Part shown: positions 1 to 5,438 of the stretch, piece after piece
Numbering within the stretch: the first letter of the stretch is position 1
Layout: each line of letters begins with the position of its first letter
DNA from: an uncultured Flavobacteriales bacterium
Lineage (GTDB): Bacteria; Bacteroidota; Bacteroidia; Flavobacteriales; Crocinitomicaceae
Reading direction: 5' to 3'
Length of the DNA stretch: 8,654 nt
Assembly (NCBI GenBank): GCA_946886545.1
Contig: CAMPIU010000104.1
Location: forward strand, 1 to 8,654
Position numbers and translations under genes: made by a program
Notes under the pieces: generated by a model
Databases searched by the model: none
Seen by the model: the letters and a program-made list of their open reading frames with translations, nothing else
What the model was told of the DNA's origin: nothing

Positions 1-18
1 AGGAGTTAACCGAATTAT

Positions 19-231
19 TTATTGTTTCTTAGGCAAATTATCCGTTCCTTGTGTTCCAGCCGGATAGTTTGGTGGGTTGTAAGTCGTAGCTGCTGTATCT
101 CCGTCTTGTCCTCCAAATCCATCGTAACGAGTTTCGCGCCAAGGTCCGTAGGTAGTTTCACCTCCTGATATTCCCATCAGGCTCTTTGAATCAAACTTCT
201 TTGATGCTAAAGATTCAAGTGTTTTGCTCAT
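19..231 (-). CDS. Double-glycine leader peptide (possible RiPP or exported peptide precursor)
   Basis: A 70-residue peptide. The N-terminal 24 residues look like a Bacteroidota GG-type leader: a hydrophilic helix with Leu at 5 and 8, a Lys-Phe pair at 12-13, Leu18, Ile21 and then Ser-Gly-Gly at 22-24, where a C39-peptidase exporter would cut. The predicted core of 46 residues is rich in Thr, Tyr, Gly, Asp and Pro and has no Cys, so a lanthionine product is unlikely. It contains a Gly-Phe-Gly-Gly stretch and an Asn-Pro-Pro-Asn-Tyr-Pro stretch, and ends in Lys-Lys-Gln. The ATG at 231 is the only sensible start; the bases before it are AT-rich without a Shine-Dalgarno. Any modification enzyme or transporter downstream on this strand would lie left of base 1. 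It diverges from the small-RNA candidate at 281. The leader type is family knowledge applied by eye; the function is unknown and it may simply be a small secreted protein. Confidence 0.75.
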   Translation of the reverse strand: MSKTLESLASKKFDSKSLMGISGGETTYGPWRETRYDGFGGQDGDTAATTYNPPNYPAGTQGTDNLPKKQ

Positions 232-242
232 AATTATAATAA

Positions 243-274
243 TTTGTTCTGCCTACTCTAATTCTTTAACTTTA
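243..274 (+). promoter_or_regulatory. Bacteroidota-type promoter for the small-RNA candidate
   Basis: A TTTG (243-246) is followed after exactly 20 bases by TAACTTTA (267-274), which matches seven of eight positions of the TAnnTTTG -7 box. Transcription should start near 279-281, just before the first paired base of the predicted RNA. The element lies between the start of the minus-strand GG-leader peptide (231) and the RNA. Confidence 0.55.
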
Positions 275-280
275 CACCAG

Positions 281-378
281 CATTTTCGGCAACACCTACT
301 AAGTGCAAAGCTTTTTGCATTTCCTGAAGCCGGTAAACTGCCGAAATGCAGGGAGGTGTTACCGCACCTCCGTTTTTT
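281..378 (+). ncRNA. Candidate structured small RNA or attenuator
   Basis: No ORF covers this stretch, but it folds strongly as plus-strand RNA. Bases 287-297 pair with 354-364 (ten pairs, one C-A mismatch), and 316-323 pair perfectly with 343-350 inside that. Alternative helices compete: 284-291 with 339-346, 304-309 with 314-319, and a terminator stem 352-358/365-371 that shares bases with the outer helix. A promoter ends just upstream and a T-run ends it, giving a transcript of about 98 nt. The overlap of the outer helix with the terminator stem is typical of an attenuator, but the next plus-strand gene is about 210 bases away, so a free small RNA is equally likely. I looked for SRP RNA, 6S, tmRNA and common riboswitch signatures and recognised none. 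Confidence 0.5.
352..378 (+). terminator. Rho-independent terminator of the small-RNA candidate
   Basis: A perfect 7-bp GC-rich stem (GGAGGTG 352-358 with CACCTCC 365-371) with a 6-base loop is followed by G and six T. The T-run is on the plus strand only, so it terminates rightward transcription coming from about 281. Confidence 0.75.
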
Positions 379-477
379 AAATTTTCTGTGAATGATCTTA
401 TAAAGGGGATTTCGTTCTCAGTAATAGTGTTTTTGTCATATGAATAGCTTTGTGTTTAAAATGTTGAATGGTAATCA

Positions 478-507
478 TTGAACAAATGAAGTGGAACTCT
501 ATCTTTT
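478..507 (+). promoter_or_regulatory. Possible promoter for the XRE-type regulator
   Basis: TTG (478-480), 19 bases, then TATCTTTT (500-507), seven of eight positions of TAnnTTTG. It would give a leader of about 75 bases before the regulator at 588. The leader carries ATTACTC (514-520) and a small hairpin at 547-558. The rest of 379-587 shows no gene. Confidence 0.35.
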
Positions 508-587
508 CGACACATTACTCCTTTGATCAAAAATAATAAAAAATAACCCATGTATGGGCTTTTACTATTTTTTATAAACCACCACTC

Positions 588-827
588 TTGTATGTGCAAA
601 ATGTGGTAGACAAAGATTTTCTGATTGCTTTGGGGAGGCGCGTGCGCGAACTGAGATTGTCCAGAAATATGACGCAAGAAGATTTGGGATTCCTTGTGGG
701 AAATTCCGGTAAACAAATCGGTCGTATCGAACGTGGAGAACATAATGTGACCACCAGCATGATCTATCAAATTTCCAAAGCTCTGGAGATTCCTTTGTAC
801 GAATTCTTTTATCTTCAGATAAAGTAA
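588..827 (+). CDS. XRE-family helix-turn-helix regulator, non-ATG start
   Basis: A 79-residue protein made up almost entirely of a Cro/CI-type HTH domain (about residues 14-72). The helix-turn-helix can be read as TQEDLGFLVG (29-38), then a recognition helix around SGKQIGRIERG (40-50), followed by a helix ending in the usual ALEIPLYEFF (65-74). Such single-domain proteins are DNA-binding repressors, often of a neighbouring operon. No ATG exists in this frame between the preceding stop (537) and the domain, so translation must begin at TTG 588, or at GTG 594 or GTG 603. GTG 603 would still leave the domain whole. It is 299 bases from the next regulator gene and has no clear partner gene, which is unusual. 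DNA binding is likely; the target is unknown. Confidence 0.8.
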   Translation: MYVQNVVDKDFLIALGRRVRELRLSRNMTQEDLGFLVGNSGKQIGRIERGEHNVTTSMIYQISKALEIPLYEFFYLQIK

Positions 828-1062
828 ATAACAATGGCACAAATGTCTGTGCATCCATACCATTGGGCCACTTCCACCTGACCAATATCTACAATCTATC
901 GCCTTAATCGTCATAACTCATTTCTTAAGTATTGGGTAAATAAAGCATTGACAGCTTGTCGTAAAACCTAGCAAAAACGGCTCTTGTATACAAATTTTAA
1001 CTTTCATAAACTCACTTTCAATCAGTATCTTAATCATGATCTGAAAACAAACATAAAAAATA

Positions 1063-1111
1063 TTTCTCAATAATGTATATTTTGTGGTAACTTTATTACT
1101 CAAATAAGTAA
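1063..1111 (+). promoter_or_regulatory. Promoter and possible operator of the first HTH paralogue
   Basis: TTTC (1063-1066), 21 bases, then TAACTTTA (1088-1095), the same -7 sequence as in the small-RNA promoter. Directly behind it is the inverted repeat TTACT-N6-AGTAA (1096-1111), which would cover the transcription start and so could be an operator, for example for autoregulation. The rest of the 828-1125 gap holds no gene I can support. Confidence 0.4.
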
Positions 1112-1125
1112 ACAACTTTGTCACT

Positions 1126-1500
1126 ATGCAGCATCGTGGCGAAATTGTAGAAAGAGCGATCCGGAAAAGCGGATACCCTATTACCGGGATCGCCAGGAAA
1201 TTGGGGAAAAGCAGGAGATGGATGTATCTCATGTTTGACAATCCTCAGGTAGATCTTGAATCAATTATTTTGATTGGAAGAATTATTCACCATGACTTCT
1301 CCGATGAAATCAAGGAGTTGCATGCTGTAAACCCAAATTTATTCCTCGAACCGGATTCCAAATACAACAAACAAAACAAGGAGTACTGGAAAAACAAATA
1401 CCTAAAACTCCTGGAGAGTTACAACGAATTACTGAAACGGACCAATCCCGGAAGAATAGAAAATAAAGATTCGAAAAAGCAAAAACCTAACGGGAATTGA
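1126..1500 (+). CDS. Small HTH protein with C-terminal coiled-coil tail (paralogue 1)
   Basis: A 124-residue protein. Residues 6-40 form a helix-turn-helix: a first helix EIVERAIRKSG, a second around ITGIARKLG (19-27), and an Arg-rich recognition helix SRRWMYLMFDN (29-39). Residues 42-66 form a helix pair ending in HHDFSDEIKEL, a pattern common to many short Bacteroidota HTH proteins. Residues 84-106 form an amphipathic helix with Leu/Tyr spacing (YWKNKYLKLLESYNELL) suited to dimerisation. The last 18 residues are a loose basic tail missing from its neighbour. It is about 77% identical (82 of 107 aligned residues) to the protein at 1642-1971, so the two arose by tandem duplication. The ATG is supported because identity with the paralogue starts there and reaches only about 10 bases upstream. 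A DNA-binding role is likely, target unknown. Confidence 0.75.
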   Translation: MQHRGEIVERAIRKSGYPITGIARKLGKSRRWMYLMFDNPQVDLESIILIGRIIHHDFSDEIKELHAVNPNLFLEPDSKYNKQNKEYWKNKYLKLLESYNELLKRTNPGRIENKDSKKQKPNGN

Positions 1501-1534
1501 GCGAAGTAGAAGTTCTCATTTACAACTCATAAGT

Positions 1535-1582
1535 GTGTAATTAATTTTTCAATTACACTTACTCACATGTGATCTAATTTTC
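1535..1582 (+). promoter_or_regulatory. Inverted repeats and weak promoter before the second HTH paralogue
   Basis: Three elements are packed in the 141-base gap. A perfect 8-bp inverted repeat GTGTAATT (1535-1542) / AATTACAC (1551-1558) has an 8-base spacer. A perfect 10-bp palindrome TCACATGTGA follows at 1563-1572. TAATTTTC (1575-1582) resembles the -7 box, with no convincing -33 box. The stem-loop is not followed by T, so it is more likely an operator than a terminator. Confidence 0.35.
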
Positions 1583-1641
1583 CCGTGAACGCGCATTTTC
1601 TGGTAAACATATTACCCATGCAAGTGAAGATTTTTGTCACT

Positions 1642-1971
1642 ATGCAACATCGTGGCGAAATAGTAGAACGCGCAATCCGTCAAAGCGGATACCCCATCAG
1701 CTCCATTGCCAAGAAATTGGGAAAGAGCAGAAGATGGATGTATCTTATGTTTGACAATACGCAGGTAGACATTGAAACAGTCATTTCAATCGGAAATATC
1801 ATTCACCATGATTTCTCAGACGAGATCAAGGAACTCAACTCCATCAATACCACTTCTTTTTCCGATCCGGAAAATCCATACAACAATCAAACAAAGGAAT
1901 ACTGGAAAAACAAGTACCTGAAATTGCTGGAAGACTACAACGAACTCCTCAAAAAAACAAACGAAAAGTAG
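1642..1971 (+). CDS. Small HTH protein with C-terminal coiled-coil tail (paralogue 2)
   Basis: A 109-residue protein in tandem with the gene at 1126. The frame is open from an ATG at 1585, but I chose ATG 1642: paralogue identity begins exactly there, and the preceding bases TTTGTCACT are the same in front of both genes. The extra 19 upstream codons have no counterpart. Domains as in paralogue 1: HTH at 6-40 with recognition helix SRRWMYLMFDN, helices to about 66, a variable linker at 67-82, then the near-identical helix EYWKNKYLKLLEDYNELL. Differences concentrate in the linker and at 44-52, while the recognition helix is unchanged, so both proteins probably bind the same or a very similar site. 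It ends without the basic tail of paralogue 1. No clear terminator follows. Confidence 0.75.
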   Translation: MQHRGEIVERAIRQSGYPISSIAKKLGKSRRWMYLMFDNTQVDIETVISIGNIIHHDFSDEIKELNSINTTSFSDPENPYNNQTKEYWKNKYLKLLEDYNELLKKTNEK

Positions 1972-2220
1972 TTTCCAACCAGAGCCTTAACACCAAATAA
2001 TTTCTTAATCATTATTGTTCGGGGAAGAACCTCTAATCTTTATTTCATAGTGTTCTTAGGCATGACTCTAATAGAGGGCTTATTATCTCGGAATAAGAGA
2101 AAGGAATGTTTTTGACAAATCGGATAATAATCCGATACTGAAAATCGCTACCTGGGACACAACGCTCAATTACTCGACAGGGGAATTATTCTAGAAGTGC
2201 TAAATGCTTACCCGAACTCC

Positions 2221-2382
2221 CAATTATTCCGAAGAAGTGACAACCTGCCGGTTCGCTTATTCAATCCCGGGAAGTGCAAATCCTGCAGTGCTTGTAAACT
2301 ACTGCGGGGTTGCATTTTGGATCCTGATCCAGTCTTTCCGCGGATTGATTCGAAGCGGTAGGTTGGCTGAATGCTGTAATTG
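2221..2382 (+). repeat. Large imperfect palindrome: structured RNA or ERIC-like repeat
   Basis: This stretch folds back on itself over about 160 bases. Helices from outside in: 2221-2226 with 2377-2382; 2241-2255 with 2351-2365 (14 of 15 paired, one G-G mismatch); 2261-2270 with 2338-2348 (one bulge); then an apical hairpin 2271-2289 with 2301-2318 (18 pairs, one bulged A at 2280) with an 11-base loop. Five of the pairs are G-U when read as plus-strand RNA (for example 2247/2359, 2274/2315, 2281/2309, 2284/2306). On the minus strand these would be A-C mismatches, which favours rightward transcription. The element may be a non-coding RNA or a member of a dispersed palindromic family. No promoter was recognised. 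It lies within 1972-2520, which holds no supported gene; that stretch also carries a 7-bp hairpin at 2119-2136. Confidence 0.5.
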
Positions 2383-2398
2383 AGCCAAGGCATTTTTG

Positions 2399-2428
2399 CT
2401 TACTTTTTGTGCCTTTGCAAAAAGTAAG
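2399..2428. repeat. Perfect 11-bp inverted repeat
   Basis: CTTACTTTTTG (2399-2409) and its exact complement CAAAAAGTAAG (2418-2428) flank an 8-base loop. There is no clean T-run after either side, so termination is uncertain. It sits 17 bases right of the large palindrome and may belong to the same element. Confidence 0.55.
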
Positions 2429-2487
2429 AAGACAAAAGAGTAATTGTTGGTGGTGCTGCAAATTTAACTGGTAACAATGATTCATAC

Positions 2488-2503
2488 CCCTATAGCTATC
2501 GGG
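2488..2503. repeat. Short near-perfect palindrome CCCTATAGCTATCGGG
   Basis: Seven of eight base pairs are complementary around the centre at 2495/2496. It lies 18 bases beyond the stop codon of the ChaN-like gene, so it may act in RNA 3'-end formation on the minus strand. From memory, GATAGCTATC-type palindromes recur in Bacteroidota intergenic DNA; this was not checked. Confidence 0.4.
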
Positions 2504-2520
2504 ACGCAATTCGCAATTAT

Positions 2521-3378
2521 TTAATGTGTGCTCATCATCGTCTCATTCACAACGATAATAAAGTCCGCCCGGCCTTGATGTTCTTTTTCAAGCTTTCTCA
2601 CATCCTTCTGTGATACGGTCGTGATCGTTCCAACTTTGACTCCCGGTACATAGCGCTCCACATACCACACAATTCCCTGGTAAAAATCCGAATGGAAAGC
2701 GCCGTTTAAGAAATAGACCATCTCTCCCTTTTTCACGTGCTCCGCAATTGAATATCCCATTGTTGCGTCTTTAATAGCTTGTGCATACGCAAAATTGATC
2801 CCCGAAGCATGCATTTCTTTCCCCATTTCAATCAGTTCCACATACTGGGTCAGTGTCGAATCGAAGGGAAACGGAAGCGGTGCCATTAAGCGTTTCTGGT
2901 CTGCCGGAAGGGAATCCAAAGCAGTAGGCCCTTTCTTAAATACCAGGCTCGCGTACTTCCGGGTCACATTTGCCGCAAACGGAACATTCCCATATGCAAT
3001 GGCAGAATCCAGGATTGGCTTGTAATCCGTTTTAAAATTGGCCCACAATTCGGTGGAATCCTTTAGAGCCTTGTAAGATCTGTTCGCTATATAAGCATTC
3101 AGTGCTTTCACCTGGTGTAGTTCAAACATTTCAAAACCTACTGCCAGTTTTGGGCCTTTTGCTACTTTGTTTAATTCCATCAACACGTTCAGTTCAAACC
3201 AATGGGAGATCGGATTATCGTGAAATTCACCGAAAAGAACCACCTGGTTGGCAGAAACTTTACTCATCATTTTCTGAAAAGAAACTTGTTTCCCTTTGGA
3301 ATCAAAAATGCGGAATGCTTCCAGTTCCTGCCCGTAGGCAGCAGAATAAACCAGGAATGCCAATAAAAGATATCTCAT
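2521..3378 (-). CDS. Secreted ChaN/Tiki-superfamily protein (putative haem-binding)
   Basis: A 285-residue protein with the landmarks of the ChaN-like haem-binding uptake family: GEFHDNPISH (50-59), GFEMFE (81-86), the central AQAIKDATMGYSIAEH (199-214), and NGAFHSD (225-231). These Glu and His residues form the conserved pocket of the superfamily. Residues 1-16 are a Sec signal peptide (hydrophobic LLLAFLVYSAA, cleavage likely after Ala-Tyr-Gly). There is no lipobox Cys, so unlike many relatives annotated as lipoproteins it should be soluble and periplasmic. The ATG at 3378 is right because the signal peptide starts there, and a TAnnTTTG box lies four bases before it. It stands alone, divergent from the membrane enzyme at 3615, with no iron-uptake gene in view. 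The family call is firm; haem or iron handling is inferred, and a Tiki-like peptidase activity cannot be excluded. Confidence 0.85.
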   Translation of the reverse strand: MRYLLLAFLVYSAAYGQELEAFRIFDSKGKQVSFQKMMSKVSANQVVLFGEFHDNPISHWFELNVLMELNKVAKGPKLAVGFEMFELHQVKALNAYIANRSYKALKDSTELWANFKTDYKPILDSAIAYGNVPFAANVTRKYASLVFKKGPTALDSLPADQKRLMAPLPFPFDSTLTQYVELIEMGKEMHASGINFAYAQAIKDATMGYSIAEHVKKGEMVYFLNGAFHSDFYQGIVWYVERYVPGVKVGTITTVSQKDVRKLEKEHQGRADFIIVVNETMMSTH

Positions 3379-3382
3379 CCTC

Positions 3383-3390
3383 CAAAGATA
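3383..3390 (-). promoter_or_regulatory. -7 box TATCTTTG directly before the ChaN-like gene
   Basis: A perfect TAnnTTTG match on the minus strand ends four bases before ATG 3378. If used, the transcript would begin at or next to the start codon. No TTTG or TTG at the usual -33 spacing was found, which lowers confidence. Confidence 0.4.
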
Positions 3391-3500
3391 GGAACTTTGA
3401 AAAACTCCTCCTAACCCATTTTTAGTAAGTCCTTCCTCAAACTACCTCCCAAAGGGTAGACCAATAATACTGTTTGTTCCTGGTTGGAAACACTAAAAAG

Positions 3501-3525
3501 CTATGTGTCCTATGTTCCTATGTGG
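3501..3525. repeat. Short tandem repeat, three CTATGTKB-like units
   Basis: Three imperfect units follow head to tail: CTATGTGTC (3501-3509), CTATGTTC (3510-3517), CTATGTGG (3518-3525). They lie in the divergent gap between the ChaN-like gene and the membrane enzyme (3379-3614). Apart from this array and the two -7 boxes I see nothing else in that gap. Confidence 0.55.
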
Positions 3526-3602
3526 TTAATATCCTCCCGCGTTTCGAAATTCTATCTAATTTTAAGTAACACAAACACAACACCTACCTCAAAAAGGTTA
3601 CT

Positions 3603-3610
3603 TATTTTTG
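3603..3610 (+). promoter_or_regulatory. -7 box TATTTTTG directly before the LTA-synthase-like gene
   Basis: A perfect TAnnTTTG match ends four bases before ATG 3615, mirroring the arrangement at the divergent ChaN-like gene. A start at or beside the ATG would give a leaderless mRNA. No good -33 box is visible. Confidence 0.4.
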
Positions 3611-3614
3611 TACT

Positions 3615-5393
3615 ATGTTGAAAAAACTGTGTAATGCTCTCCCAGTAACTCTGCAAAGCCTTTTGCTCCGGATTTCGATCCTGTTGTTATTGATGACCAT
3701 TACGCGCCTGGTATTCTATTTTTTCAATCTTGATTCCTTCGCACACGTGCATTTCACAGATTGGCTGGCTGGAATCTGGTTTGATCTTTCAACCATTGGT
3801 TTGCTGCTCATGCCTTTCATTGTCTTCAGTTTACTACCCCAAAAATGGCAGAGCAATTGGATCATTCGCTTCTTCAAAGGCCTCACTTTCTTTGTGCCTA
3901 CTTTGTTGATCGTTGCATTGAATTTGATGGATACCGCTTATTATAACTTCACCCTTAAGCGCTCCACAGCTGATCTGTTTGTAATTGTTTCAGCCGGAAA
4001 TGATATCGGTCAGCTGCTCACAAGCTTTATTTCGGATTACTGGATGCTGATCCTGATCTTCATCCTCGGAACGGTTTTATTGGCTCGATTGTATAAAAGA
4101 ACCGCTTTCACAAAGCTGAAAAGCACGAATGAGAGCAGCCTACGTAAGGAGATTGTCGTCTTTTTTATTGTAGTACCGCTCTTTATATTGATGGGAAGAG
4201 GTGGCTTTGGTTTAAGACCCATTTCTTCTATCGACGCTACCTTGTACACCCAGCCGGAAAATTCAGCCCTGGTCCTGAACTCAGCCTTTACCCTGCTCAA
4301 ATCTATTGGGAAAGATGATTTGTCGGAACAGCATTATTATTCCGAAAAAGAACTCGATAAATTATTCGACCCGAAAAGAACCAGTCACCCGCAACACATT
4401 CTTCCGGATGGAACCAATGTCATGATCATCATGCTGGAAAGCTTCGGAAACGAATGGGTCGGACAGTTCAACAACGGTGTTTCCTATACTCCGTATTTGG
4501 ATTCCTTACTGGATCAAAGCTGGTATTTCGAATACGGAATTTCAAACGGAAAGAAATCCATTGAGGCGGTGCCTACTATTTCTGCTTCTGTCCCTACTTT
4601 AATGGATAATCCCTACATTTCATCGGCTTACTGCAACAACCAGGTTCAAAGTTTACCCAATATTTTAACGAAGCACGGCTACAGCACTGCTTTCTATCAT
4701 GGCGCTACCAACGGTTCCATGCGTTTCAACAGTTTTGCTTCTCAATTGGGCTACGAAGAATATGTGGGTCGCTTTGAATACAACAACGACAAACATTTTG
4801 ACAAGACCTGGGGAATCCTGGACGAATACTTTAATCCCTGGACTGCAAAGCAGCTCACAAAAATGAAAGCGCCTTTCATGGCTAACTTATTTACGCTTTC
4901 ATCCCATCACCCTTATTTTGTCCCGGAAAAATGGCGCAAGAAAGTAAAGAACGGTCCGCACCCGATTTGCAAAAGCATTCATTACGGCGACATCAGTCTG
5001 CGCAAATTCTTCGAACAGGCAGCAAAAGAACCCTGGTTTAAGAAAACCCTGTTTGTCATTGTGGCAGATCATACACCTTCCAGCAACAGTGAGATCTATA
5101 ATCAGCGAACAGAAATGTACCGCATCCCGATTGCATTTTATGATCCTAGCGGAAAATTGCCTCGCAGAAGAGAAAAAGTCATTTTCCAGCAGATCGATAT
5201 CATGCCTACAGTTTTGGACCTGGTCAATATCAAAACAGATTATTACAGCTTCGGCAACAGCTACTTCTCAAAAGAACCGAGAGAAGCAGTTACCTATTTG
5301 GAAGGTGCTTATTATTATTTCCGGGGAGACAAATTATTGGTTTATTCCAATGATGAAGCTACAAGCTTAGTCAATTTCACCATTCGCACCTAA
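3615..5393 (+). CDS. LTA-synthase-family membrane phosphotransferase (sulfatase fold)
   Basis: A 592-residue protein. The N-terminal 200 residues hold about five membrane helices (roughly 16-38, 49-73, 84-106, 141-158, 180-195). Then comes an extracytoplasmic alkaline-phosphatase/sulfatase domain (about 265-570). Metal and active-site landmarks are visible: MIIMLESFGNEW with Glu275, the nucleophile loop SNGKKSIEAVPTI with Ser315 as the likely nucleophile (Thr in Staphylococcus LtaS), SSHHPYF with His431/432, and IVADHTPSS with Asp485-His486. Relatives move phosphoglycerol or phosphoethanolamine from a phospholipid to a glycan or lipid; the usual length is 550-700 residues. As Bacteroidota make no classical lipoteichoic acid, the acceptor is unknown. 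The lipid kinase 116 bases downstream fits a donor lipid that yields diacylglycerol. The start is supported by the membrane helix soon after it. Family call firm, substrate unknown. Confidence 0.88.
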   Translation: MLKKLCNALPVTLQSLLLRISILLLLMTITRLVFYFFNLDSFAHVHFTDWLAGIWFDLSTIGLLLMPFIVFSLLPQKWQSNWIIRFFKGLTFFVPTLLIVALNLMDTAYYNFTLKRSTADLFVIVSAGNDIGQLLTSFISDYWMLILIFILGTVLLARLYKRTAFTKLKSTNESSLRKEIVVFFIVVPLFILMGRGGFGLRPISSIDATLYTQPENSALVLNSAFTLLKSIGKDDLSEQHYYSEKELDKLFDPKRTSHPQHILPDGTNVMIIMLESFGNEWVGQFNNGVSYTPYLDSLLDQSWYFEYGISNGKKSIEAVPTISASVPTLMDNPYISSAYCNNQVQSLPNILTKHGYSTAFYHGATNGSMRFNSFASQLGYEEYVGRFEYNNDKHFDKTWGILDEYFNPWTAKQLTKMKAPFMANLFTLSSHHPYFVPEKWRKKVKNGPHPICKSIHYGDISLRKFFEQAAKEPWFKKTLFVIVADHTPSSNSEIYNQRTEMYRIPIAFYDPSGKLPRRREKVIFQQIDIMPTVLDLVNIKTDYYSFGNSYFSKEPREAVTYLEGAYYYFRGDKLLVYSNDEATSLVNFTIRT

Positions 5394-5438
5394 AACCCGG
5401 TAAACCTGCTGCCTGCCCAATAGGAGGAAGCAGAAAAG

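Noticed and set aside
547..558. CCCATGTATGGG hairpin followed by T-rich DNA, possible terminator
   Set aside because: The stem is only 4-5 bp with almost no loop, and the T-run is interrupted. Too weak to call.
836..853. GCACA/TGTGC hairpin after the XRE regulator as a terminator
   Set aside because: Five base pairs and no T-run.
456..914. Long minus-strand frames over the XRE regulator, one reading WPNG as in some transposase zinc ribbons
   Set aside because: They lie antisense to a clear HTH gene. A four-residue match is not evidence for a transposase remnant.
1585..1641. Upstream ATG adding 19 residues to the second HTH paralogue
   Set aside because: The paralogue has no such extension, and the extra bases do not resemble coding sequence of the family.
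2021..2097. Interleaved short complementary words (AGAAC/GTTCT, CCTCTA/TAGAGG, CTTATT/AATAAG) that could form a pseudoknot
   Set aside because: Words of five or six bases at these distances are expected by chance in AT-rich DNA, and nothing supports transcription.
2131..2361. Open plus-strand frame with a Cys cluster (CKSCSACKLLRGC)
   Set aside because: No ATG; the only late start is GTG 2197. It coincides with the large palindrome, whose pairing explains the base pattern better. The Cys spacing matches no family I know.
2208..2509. Two minus-strand frames of 61 and 82 codons
   Set aside because: Both are mirror frames of the palindromic stretch, with low-complexity composition and no domain or promoter.
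4037..4300. Minus-strand frame inside the LTA-synthase-like gene, and similar antisense frames elsewhere
   Set aside because: They are antisense shadows of strong coding regions without independent signals.
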